64,000 nucleotides of DNA from Lethocerus indicus. Its lineage: Eukaryota > Arthropoda > Insecta > Hemiptera > Belostomatidae. The stretch lies in contig JACDQD010000003.1 of assembly GCA_019843655.1 (NCBI GenBank), positions 32,352,224 to 32,416,223 on the forward strand, written 5' to 3'. The notes under the pieces were generated by a model. It was not told the origin of the DNA. It made no database searches and saw only the letters and a list, made by a program, of their open reading frames with translations. The stretch's first letter is position 1; each line of letters opens with the position of its first letter. The translations under genes and the position numbers were made by a program. Below, one piece after another: positions 23,714 to 33,903 of this stretch.

Positions 23714-24489
23714 AATGAAACGAGTGGGCGCCCGCATGATTACTGGGGGCTGGATCCGATCAGGTGTGGTGATCATGTAAGGTGAGGCAGCGTCGTGTCC
23801 CCATTAGGGTTGGACTTTCGGCCCTTTGAAATCGAAAAGCCCGCATGACGCGCCCAGTCGCTGCCACTTTCATAAGTAGTATGGTAGGCATTCTGCAAAT
23901 CATGATATTCCAAAACTTCCCGCACCCCCTCAACGGACACCTTACAGAATTTCTTTTTTTATTTATTTATTAGAATCGTAATTAAGACTGTATCTGTACC
24001 AGAATGCAGAGTCATTCTAATCAAAATCCAACCGGTACAGAATATTTGTACCTAATACTAGCTGGAACACAATTATTGTTGTCCAAAAATTGCGTGATTT
24101 TTATTTTTCAGACCCCTTTCCGTTTCTGGTCACGCGAATGTCCCCCCCCCTTCCCCACGTTATGCCTGTAAAGGGAACGGACAGAATAAAAGTATAAATT
24201 TTTAACATCGTAATTTATTACTGTAATTTTCAGTTTGTTTAGTAACTTTCGGATCGCGTTAAAATCTTCCGCACGGCCGATTGACACGTACGATTATAGG
24301 GGAAGTTACACAACTTCACACTCAGGCCAATTGCACAACAATAGTACGGTTGGACATATTTCATATTAACAGGAAGCTGTAATATTTTTACACCTGCTAG
24401 AATTCACTGCAGGTTCGGTTTGCCTTAATTATATAATCAGTTTTCCGCAAGAAACAATTCTTCAATTTCGTCTTCCTGCCACAGTCGTC

Positions 24490-24490
<1 letters not shown>

Positions 24491-24539
<49 letters not shown>
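24491..24539. repeat. (TA)n microsatellite, about 49 bp
   Basis: Pure TA dinucleotide tract ending in TATGTATG. Confidence 0.95.
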
Positions 24540-24547
<8 letters not shown>

Positions 24548-25060
24548 TTTTACGAATTTCTTACGGACCCTACTGAACTGAAACCGGTTTATCGTACAGC
24601 CAAAGCGATGTGAGAGATCTGGGCCGATGACGGGCTAACGGTATGATCGTGACCCCTAAAAGCTCTATGACTAAACAAACGCCGTCGGCTTATTCCGAGT
24701 AATAGTCTGTTTAATAAAACACACTGACTGGTAGTTTTACCTGGGCCCGAGTGAAAGCACTTTCTCCCCACCCGTGTGTTTCACTATATATCCCATTCTC
24801 GAGATGGAAACCGCATCGGTCGCGGTCGGCCGACCGGGGCAATTGCGGAAACTGAAAAAAGTTCGTCTTTCACTTTCAGCGCAGCTTTTATCGAATCGGT
24901 CGTCGGGCGGAGGTTACAGCCGCGGTGTAGTCTTTCGCAGTCCCCTGACCCGGACAGGTTTTCTATTGTGCTTCGTAGTTATTCCACATCGGCAATATTG
25001 TTCCGATCGTTATTTTTTATTATAAGCTGGCAACAATAATAATAGATCAGAAGTGAAATT

Positions 25061-25078
25061 CAGACCCTCGAGGGTCTG
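25061..25078. repeat. perfect 18-bp palindrome
   Basis: CAGACCCTC followed directly by GAGGGTCTG. No spacer, no recognised binding protein. Confidence 0.85.
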
Positions 25079-25588
25079 GAAACTATATATTATTACACTG
25101 ATAGTAGTACTGATATGCCAAACCACTCTAAACAAATTCTTTAAATTAAATGACTGACTCTTGAAACCAGAAATTACTACTGGGCTGAAGAAAACAAGTA
25201 AACACTAAATATTTATTACTCACCAGGGATGTATGGTTTTCTAAATTAATATATGATTTTGGGTTCCTAATATCATTGTGAGAGTTAGTGTTGACTCGAT
25301 GCTTAACAGATAAGTACCTCGAAGGCGGAACGCGCACGAGTTATGAAATAAATACCCGGTTGTATCTCAACAGGTTATGTAATTTAGACACTGTCTGTGG
25401 TTTTATTTAAATAGCCCGTACTCGGTTCTCTGTTCTCATTTGAACAATGACGGGCGGAATTGCGATTGTTGGAAGATAATAGGCCAGTCGAGGTTCGCAA
25501 AAGAGAGAATATTCAAAAACTTCGGCCATCTCCAGACCAATGACATGTTTCTGAGTAATAGTAAATGCGTAGAAACAAGGATTTATTT

Positions 25589-25690
25589 CTTGACCCAACA
25601 GCTTGGCACATGCGGTAGGAATCCGCCCAGCACTGCCTGACGTCATACGCTCGAATATACCGTCGGAAAATTGAGAAGCTCTAAAGGGTT
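25589..25690 (+). repeat. tRNA-Lys-like SINE fragment, copy 1
   Basis: CAACAGCTTGGCACATGCGG then TAGGAATCC aligns with CAATAGCTCGGCCTATGCGG then TAGGAATCT at 46471; about 29 of 36 bases match around this block. The block resembles a tRNA D-arm and A box (TAGCTCAGTCGGTAGAGC). About 45 bases on, GCTCGAATATACC resembles a B box. Such an A-to-B spacing is usual for tRNA-derived SINEs. Confidence 0.55.
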
Positions 25691-28600
25691 TCGGGACTGG
25701 AGAAACCCTCGATCCAAACCGTGTTTATTATTGACGGCCGTACATCTCAACATCTCAATCTTCTGCATCCTCTTCCCTTCAAAAGAATGTTTCGTGTCCC
25801 CTTTGTATTTTCCTCGCTGGCATTCTGCCCTGTTTCTTCCATAAAATATTTGTACACGGTTCAACCTTCGAAAGTGTGTACCCGTCATACCATAGCCTCC
25901 GTCGAAATGTGAGGAATATCCAACATAAGTCTCACCGTTCAAAATGCTGAGCTCTCAAGTTAATAGATTTTTAAAGTTTCATTATAATAATATGAAATAT
26001 CAGATTTTTTACCGCTACAGTGGCAGAATGATGGCTTTCGAATTAATCGGGTTGTCCGACATTTCAGAAAACTAATTTTAAAATGTCCAATATCCCATTT
26101 CCCCCTTATTGGAACTTAGACCTCTAGCGCGCTTGGCAAATTAAATTTTTTAGAAATCAAATTCATATTTTTTTCGATAAACATTCCCGGTTAAGACTTA
26201 ATCTGATTTTTTATAGGACGACGAACATAATATAAACTATTACAAATTTTCTGCGAATATTTACAAAAAAGTGTAGAGCACATTTTGTGATGTTATTTTT
26301 ATTATAGGGATACAGCCTTTTTCAATTATTTATTTTTATATTTTAACGTATTTTTGGGTGGCCTTTGCGAGAATAACTTAGATGGTACCATTTTCAGTTC
26401 ACTTTGTGGTGCCGAGCTAGACGCGTGTCGGCTCCTCGCTTCCGCCCCTAATACAGGCACAATCGGCGACTGAGGTAGACAGTGAAGTTCACTAACACTC
26501 ATTAGTCAGGTGGTCCGTTCCTGAACAACTGCCTCCAATCTAAAGTGCAGATAGAAGCCTGTCATAGTAGTGCTACTTTGAGACTGCAGCTCCGAAGACT
26601 CTGGTAGAGAGGGATGCCCATTTGTGTATAACGAGATTAGGTTCGGTATGCTGGGTAAACGCGATGGACAGAATTCTCTATCAACTTGAAACTTTAATGA
26701 CCTAAAATTAAGGTGCAGCTCAAAATCAAAATTCACGTACTTAGCAATTATTAACCTAACTTCTTGAACTTGAATCCATTAGCGTTACTGTCTTTTGAAG
26801 ATTCTACGATTTCGTTATTGACTCCGGATTATTATTGATTCCCCGAATTTCTGTGACGATGACATGACTCAGATCTGCATAATTATCATTATCAGTTATC
26901 GTAGACGGGATATTTTCGAATGCGCGGTCATATATCCGTTCTTCAGTAATCGTTCGATGAGCCGTCCCTTTTCCGAATCGTCAATGTAACGCAGATCCGG
27001 GGCCATTCGTAAGGAAGTAATAAACAAGTCCGAAGTGTTTACACGAACTCCTGTGGGGCGTCCAACTCTTAGCCCCGGGTACAGGTTTTATGGGCACAGG
27101 GCGACAGGCTAACCGTCGGCGCCTACGCCTACTGAAACGTGCAGACCGGCAAAAAAATAGACTTTAAATTAGCTACGCCCACGGGACTTTCATCCGGATG
27201 TAATCAGCAGGAATAACCGACGGCGCTTGAATTTGCCCCTCAGGCAAGTTATGATTAGACTTTATTGTTTGTGCTGCATCAATTTTATATTTTCCAGATA
27301 ATTAATCAAATTTCAGCATGTTCAATTTAGCCACAGTCCATATAATACAACGAGCACCATACAGATACCGTACCAGCTTAAAGAAATTAAGCTGTTAATG
27401 AAGAATATAAATTGTATAAACAGAGTGTATATTTTTGCATAAAGCGCCTGCGTGCAGTAAAGGTTTTCTTCTATTTCTGTTTAATAAGCGAGTGTATATA
27501 AAAGTACTGTATACAACAGGCTTCCTTGTCTCTAACTGGTCCCATAAATTAGTACTTTATTTTTAGACCGGTCAAATTCTTAAATTCCTTCGCTCTCCAA
27601 AGCTGTCTGTCGTTTGCAGAAAAACACTGACTTTTGCTACGTTCCATCTGACAGCTCCTAGTCACAACATGACCCTCTGAGTCCTATAACGTTTGCGCTG
27701 ACAACGCAGTTACATTCTACTGACGATGGCGAGAAGCCGGACCCAACGTGGAAAATCGCACGAGTTGCGATTCCCGTTCAATTGGAACCAATTAATAAAC
27801 GAACCCCAGTATAGCAGTTAGGATTTCAGATAGGATTATTCGCTCGAAAAGTAACAATTCATGTCCCGCACGATGTTTAATTAGATTTCGGATTAAGGCT
27901 TAATTATGTCACAATTTAAATTGAAACCGAAACTATGATATGTCGGAGAGACAATGGCCGGGCGATAATTCAGTGAAATTCGTTTGTCATTACAGTAAAT
28001 GCGATTCTATTTGACCTACGTACGGGCGCTTTCAAGTCTGATGCTTGCCGAACGGACAAAGGGAAATGGCTGGAGACCAGCGGTACGCGGAGCAAAGCCT
28101 CCCACAGTATTTACACCGGAGAAATTTCAATTGCAAAATAAGAATTTCCTTTGCCACATCGACGGTTAAGAGGATTGCACAGTGTCATCCGGGCTTGTCG
28201 TACATTTCAAATAAACCTCTCTGGACGTTTATTTAAACTAGAAGCGATACCGAGAAATGTTTTTTTAAATTCAAGTGACGGTTGTTCCTGAATTTTAGTT
28301 ACCAATCTAATGAATTGAAATTATAAAAACCATTTAAGTTAAAATTTCTTTTACATTTTATTTATTATATCTTCTTTTGTTATGAATTCAGCTTTTTACT
28401 TAGTTATTAGATGAAATTATAATAAGGCCATCGGCAGAATGCGTGCATGCAAGGATGCATTTTATCACTTGAGGTCTTAATAGAAGTGGCGGGATGTCCG
28501 CACTTATTAAGAGTAGGATCCGGGAAAAGGAGTAATTGAAGGGAAATTGTGAAGTAGCCGTTGATTTGGGTCGGAACATGGCTAGGTATGCGCAATACAG

Positions 28601-29007
28601 GAATTTTGAAAGTGTATGAAATTTTCGTTGAAATTGAAAAATTTATCTTAGAGCGAGCAATTAATGTTTTCGGGTTTTGCAGTGTAATTTTCCCTATTAT
28701 TAACTAAAAAATCAGTTACTGAAAATGGTATCACAAGCGGATTAAAATTTTAAATAACAAATACGATCAGGTAATTAATTATCTGAAGTATTTTTCGAAA
28801 AACTTCTTAACGTGGCGTCCGAGAAAATTAACTTGTCAGGCACAGTAGGCTTAAAACCTGTGAGATTAATTAGGGAAAAAATGGAATGTGATTTTTGAAT
28901 ATTACTTTCAAGAAAACACCAGGGTCATCCAACCTTTGAGTAGCTACAAATATAATATTTTATTATAATTTATTAGTGTTCTTATGCTGAAATGGTAACA
29001 TATTACG
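25691..29007. other. intergenic, no gene seen
   Basis: AT-rich with no matched repeat or credible frame. A short palindromic stretch GCGTGCATGCAAGGATGCAT lies at 28440-28459. Confidence 0.5.
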
Positions 29008-29335
29008 TTAACAGTATCTAGTTTAACCTACCTGTTTTGTGGTCTGCGAGGGTTGGAATACCGTAGATTTGTGTTTCTGTCTCCTCTCTGCTAGACCGGT
29101 TTCGGCTGTTCGCCACTATTAGCACTGGATGTTTTTCGGCCATCCTCACTTGTACTGTACAAGTAACAGTAAGACAGTACAAGTGACAGTGCATTGAGCA
29201 TGCCCGAAAAACATCCAATGTGCCAATAGTGACTAACACCGCTACTGAAGATGGCGAGCGACCGAAACCGGTCTAGCAAAAGACTAAACCAGCGAGAGGA
29301 GACAGAAACACAAATCTACGGTATTAACAGTATCT
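29008..29335. repeat. target-site duplication flanking the SINE-like copy at 29020-29323
   Basis: TTAACAGTATCT at 29008-29019 is repeated exactly at 29324-29335, directly abutting both element ends. Confidence 0.8.
29020..29323 (+). mobile_element. hairpin SINE-like element, full copy A
   Basis: The element is 304 bp. It begins AGTTTAACCTACCTG, then TTTTGTGGTCTGCGAGGGTT (A-box-like; compare tRNA-Glu TGGTCTAGTGGCTAGGAT), ATACCGTAGATTTGTGTTTC, TGTCTCCTCTC, GCTAGACCGGTTTCGGCTG and a GGATGTTTTTCGG block. A short loop follows, and then the reverse complement of those blocks in reverse order, ending CAAATCTACGGTA. It would fold into a long hairpin. The 3' end is the complement of an internal 5' site, not of the 5' terminus. 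It carries no open frame, so it is non-autonomous. Exact 12-bp duplications flank it. Variable-length duplications in this family (12 and 15 bp) fit LINE-mediated insertion better than a cut-and-paste transposon. Confidence 0.8.
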
Positions 29336-31657
29336 TGTCAAACTAAAACGCTCGATCGAAATTCAGACGCGACAATGTTTTTTGCCAATCGAAGAAATCG
29401 TTAATATTTCTAAAACCATATGTTAGCGTTTTATTGTATTATTTTTCGTGTATTGTCACGATCCAAAATAGCCAAGAATGCAGTTCTAGTTTTAGTTGAG
29501 TAATTTTTTTCAGACCGCCGGCGTCCGACATCCGAGCGCTTTTACGAGCCGTCCCTATTAAACGTCCGGCCGACGTTTATAAGCTTTTTCTATAATATCT
29601 CCAAATCGTAAAATCTCTAGGCTATTCCGCTCGGCGAACGGCCCTCGCGATAAAATTTCCTCTTCGCTTGCGATAATAAAAATTGTCGTAAAGATACCGC
29701 AATTTATGTGCGACGTTGGTGGGGGATTGATTCGGTATGATCAGTATACTGTTCCCGATCTGGGAATCGGAACAAATCCAACCGCCGGGCGCATATCGAA
29801 CACTCATATGGGTCGTTTCTTCACACCTACTGCAATTGCGGAGAATATTTACTTGTTTAATGGTCGGGACACTAACTTATTCGAAATAAAAGTACGTACA
29901 TTTCTTTAAAAAAATATTGATAAATCATAAACCATTTATGTAAATGGTAAACCGCAATGTATCATTGCAGACGCCAAATGGTAATTTCAAGGTTATTAAC
30001 ACTGTGAAAACTTTGTACTGCATCCACTTGAGGTTTCTCTAGTTTAATCTCCCAAATAAGGCATCCGCGAATGTGTTTTATTTACCGCGTACGAAATATT
30101 AGCGGCGAACAAAAGCAACAGGATGAAAATTAATATTTAAAGGGGGCGTCGGGGCAAGATATATCTCCTCCGCCTGTCGCCAACACGCTGAATAAATACG
30201 ATTATGGCACCCGCGAGGACTAATTTCATTCCGGGGCCGAGATTTTAATTTAAGTCTTTGCTTTTGAAGTGTCGCGTTCATTTACAATTTCTCCAAGACG
30301 CGTCCCTCGAAGACATTCCCTCGGGAATTAGGTTCGGTGCCGGTTAACGCAGTGGGGTGACCGCCTTCGACCTTACGTATACTATATAAACATATACAAT
30401 AAATTGGCCGACGGTGCCATCAATATGCAGATCGGGCGTGTCCAATAACGACGGATTTTACCGGAGCCGAGTTTAAACCGGAACTTTACCGCACGAAAAT
30501 TGCAGTAACGCGGTCCGATGGAAGGGAAAATTACTTTTTCTTTCCGAGAAAGAGTATATTCTAATTTATCGTGTTTCCTCCTTGAGGCGGCGAAGGCCGA
30601 TCCGGCCGACAAGCGACGATGGGATCGCCTTAATTTTTGGACGGCATATTTATATTCTGTCGCGACGAACCGGGAACACTGACGTCCTCAAATTCCGTTT
30701 CCAGCGAATACTCATTGGCCTTCATTAGTCGGGAAAATACGTTTCGACTTAAAAGAATAACTTCAGTTATTCTGAAAAAATATCTTTGAATCATGAATTG
30801 AACAATGATTACGCGGTTATTCGTTTAATGTTTTAAATGTTATATCATTATAGTGTAAATAGAGAATTAAATCGTCTACGCGTTGTGTGCCCTCCGAAGG
30901 AATAGCCTTAAACAGAAATAGAGACTACAATTATCAGCGCGTGATACGATCCGACTCGGGCAATAAATCAACGGTATGCAAAATGTATCTTTTGCATAAC
31001 AATCGGAGTGAAAAACCACCGGGACCGCTCTCATATCCCGAATGGATTTTGCCCTTAACGATTGAGATAGGTCGGCTGAAAGTGAAATACAACGAACATC
31101 GGTTACTTTCACCCCGCGGAAGAATAAAAAAAAAGGTTACTTAAGTTTATAGAGGCGTTTATTATAATAGTAACAACGAAAGCGGTTTGTCGGAGTCCTT
31201 AACGAATTTAGACTCGGCTTTTTAATCGGAGCCGAGGAAGGAGGAGCGGCGGCGTATTGAAACTTTCACCTCGAGTTGTGCCTTTTGTGGCGGGACCAAA
31301 GAACGGGGGTCGGCCGCCCGTCGAAAAACGGACAAAGGGTTTTGTGGGCGAAAAAAAAGCGGGGTAGAAAAAAAAGAATAAGACCCGGAGAACTGCGGCC
31401 GGCCCGCCATAATTTCTTCCCCTTTTGCCTTTGCTCCCCATCCCGTCCGCTTCTTATCCCTCATCGCGGATCTGTGTTGGTCCAAATAGAAAGTTTCCAA
31501 AAGCTTCGATTCGATTGTTCGAGTTTCTTGAATCCGCGCCAGGCTCGAACGTTGGGCGCACCGTCGTCTAATAGTTTTTGTTTTTGTCGTTTCAACCCCG
31601 CCAGTTGTGGAATAGAGTCGATAGGACCACTTTTTTAAAATGTAACACTTTGAAAAA
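29336..31657. other. intergenic, no gene seen
   Basis: GC/CpG-richer patches at 29500-29800, 30060-30310 and 31200-31620 leave frames of up to 120 codons open on one or both strands. The peptides are Arg/Pro/Phe-rich with no domain. The 30060-30310 patch has homeodomain-like ATTA sites in CpG-rich context and could be regulatory. Confidence 0.45.
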
Positions 31658-31833
31658 ACAAAATTAAATACTAGTTTAACATACCTGTTTTTGTGGTCTG
31701 CGAGGGGTTGCGATTCCGTAGATTTTTTGTATTTCTGTCTCTGTTTGGTCTTTTGCTAGCCGAAACTAGTCTAGCAAAAGACCAAGCCAGCGAGAAGAGA
31801 CAGAAATGCAAAACATCTACAAAATTAAATACT
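31658..31833. repeat. target-site duplication flanking the SINE-like copy at 31673-31818
   Basis: ACAAAATTAAATACT at 31658-31672 is repeated exactly at 31819-31833, a perfect 15-bp duplication. Confidence 0.9.
31673..31818 (+). mobile_element. hairpin SINE-like element, internally deleted copy B
   Basis: The element is 146 bp. It shares the start AGTTTAACATACCTG, TTTTTGTGGTCTGCGAGGGG and the CCGTAGATTT and TTTCTGTCTCTG blocks. It reaches GGTCTTTTGCTAG, then a five-base centre, then CTAGCAAAAGACCAAGCC, AGCGAGAAGAGACAGAAA and an end near ACATCT, so only the outer stem is left. The arms are still well paired. The perfect 15-bp duplication shows it inserted as this short form, or was shortened without losing its ends. 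A 63-codon frame over it is not a gene. Confidence 0.85.
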
Positions 31834-32692
31834 GCTTCCTATTATTCCAAGCCGCCAGAATTTCTGTTTGTTCTTGACGCTTGAGTTGAGCTAAAAATAT
31901 GAATATATTTAAATACGATATTTAAATAGGTCCCAGTCCTGGTTACGTTAGGTTATGGTTATATTTAATATAACTAATTTACAGTTATTGTTTACATATA
32001 TTTTATGTATAAAAAGAATCGGTGATGTTTTTGATAGGTCTGATATTTGGCCACGTAGCTTCTGCAGTGTACAAATCGATATTTTTTAATGCGTTTAATC
32101 CGGCTGTATAATATTGCTCGCGTTAATTAGATAATAAAATAATACCTGCGGGGATAACGGCGGTTGGAGTAGAGGTAGAGGTTCGGTAATGACGGAGTTA
32201 GACTGGGAGGCGCCTGACGAAATCAATTTAAATCGACGGCGGGCGACCCATTTTCCTTTTTTTTATAGTCGCGCCCTTCTGGATTTTATTTTTGCGCTTT
32301 TTACGCCCGCACTTTTTTTGTCGCCCGTTTATTATATCCGCGGATCCTGAAATAAACGGCGTTGTCGTGACGACCGCGTTTATATATTTTCACGTCCGCA
32401 AATAAAAAAAAACACGTAACGAAAAAATGAAAAAAAGCGGAACGGAACCTGATACCGGGTCGCGGACATATGTATATGTAAATTACGATAAAGCCTGGGG
32501 CGTTGGGATGCGGGAGGAGTGACGTCATTAGGGCTGTGGTGGAGCTACTGAAATTTTGTCTAAAACTCTTCCAACAGATCTGGAATCGGTAATTTCTTCG
32601 TTTTTAAAAAGTCTTTCTTCGGATAAATATATATTAATTACTGCTGATTATTTTTAATTCATTCCGAAACGATGATACAAATTATATATTTT
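31834..32692. other. intergenic, no gene seen
   Basis: AT-rich. At 32230-32330 T runs alternate with CpG-rich words (GCGCCC, GCGC, GCCCGC, TCGCCCG), an uncommon texture but without a named function. Confidence 0.5.
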
Positions 32693-32844
32693 GATACCGT
32701 AGATTTGTTGTATTTCTGTCTCCTCTCGCTGGTTTGGTCTTTTGCTAGACCGGTTTCGGCTGCTCGCCATCTTCAGTAGCGGTGTTAGTCACTATTGGCA
32801 CTTTGGATGTTTTTCGGACATCCTCACTACAGTGACAGTGCACT
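32693..32844 (-). mobile_element. hairpin SINE-like element, 5'-truncated copy C
   Basis: On + it begins GATACCGTAGATTTGTTGTA and continues through TTTCTGTCTCCTCTCGCTGG, GCTAGACCGGTTTCGGCTGC, CATCTTCAGTAGCGGTGTTA and GGATGTTTTTCGG, then stops matching. This is the complement of the 3' arm of copy A, so read on - the copy ends at the family's 3' end CTACGGTA(TC) and lacks the 5' half. A 5' truncation with a kept 3' end is typical of LINE-driven insertions. I could not find its target duplication. Confidence 0.75.
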
Positions 32845-33851
32845 TTGCAAACTTTTACCCCAACTGACTGATTTGGGTCGGATTTAAGATTTTCAGGAGC
32901 GTTCTTCAGTAGATTAGTCCGATATCGAATTGTGAAATTGTTCTAGTATGATGGGATAAAATGATTTGTCCTGAAAATAACAACACGAAAGTAATTCATT
33001 TATCTCTACTATACTCTACTATATTTATGTTTATAAATAATGTAATACAAGTCAAATATGGTCCCGTCCGACAAAATGGTCCCGTTTCCTCCGATATCTG
33101 GGTTCCGGCATTATATTTTTACCTCGATCAGTTTAAGCCCCCGTTTCCCCCGAATATCCATCCATAGTAGCGTTCGCGTCGCGTGTCGGCTTCGTTCGAC
33201 CCCCGTACTTTTGATAATTCTGCGGATATTATTAAGAAAAAAAGAATTATAAGTAAATAAATTGTTGTGTCAAGTTGATTTTGAAGTAATCCTGCAGAAT
33301 ACTGAAATACCCGCAAGGCGGAATTACACGCCACGTTTCGGTTGACTCTTATTTTTACCTGAATTGTGCAGTTTTAACGCCCAAATAAAAAACGAAATTC
33401 TTCTTTCAGATGAAATGTTATTAAATATGACGCGTAGGCGGATACACCTTTTTCAGGTTAAATGAGTCTGTAATGTAATTATTATATATGTAATTCGTAA
33501 TACTCCGTAATTCCCTCAAATCCTGCAGAGAGGGCGTCGAAAGATACAATACAGCCGAATATAATGAACGCTGTATGAAGTTCAATAACTTGAATTCTGA
33601 AGTTGTCCTAAAACCGATATTCAATAGACACATCGGTCACTATTATTAATATTGTTATATAATAATATATTGACAGTCAGATGAAACTTGATATTAAATC
33701 CGGGGGTCATGAATTTTCTAAAGTAATAAAAATTACAGTGGGAATTTTGTATAATAAGTGTTATCGTTTGGATAACTGTGTCAGTTCACTTGACTGAGGC
33801 AATATTTTCTCGATAACCTTTTTCACAATCCATTTCATAATAGAGTTAGGT

Positions 33852-33903
<52 letters not shown>

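Larger units (their letters stand above)
21426..25588. other. intergenic, no gene seen
   Basis: AT-rich. Contains a degenerate TTACGAA-type short tandem near 22290-22325, a 16-bp palindrome (AATTATTATAATAATT at 23215), a TATA-like box at 23704, a nine-C run at 24142-24150, the (AT)n tract at 24491-24539 and an 18-bp palindrome at 25061. The 119-codon frame at 21544-21903 has no recognisable domain. Confidence 0.5.

Noticed and set aside
31693..31884. 63-codon frame beginning MVCEG with a hydrophobic stretch (possible signal peptide)
   Set aside because: It lies over SINE-like copy B, and a similar MVCEG start occurs over the 5.3 kb copy, so it is repeat sequence.
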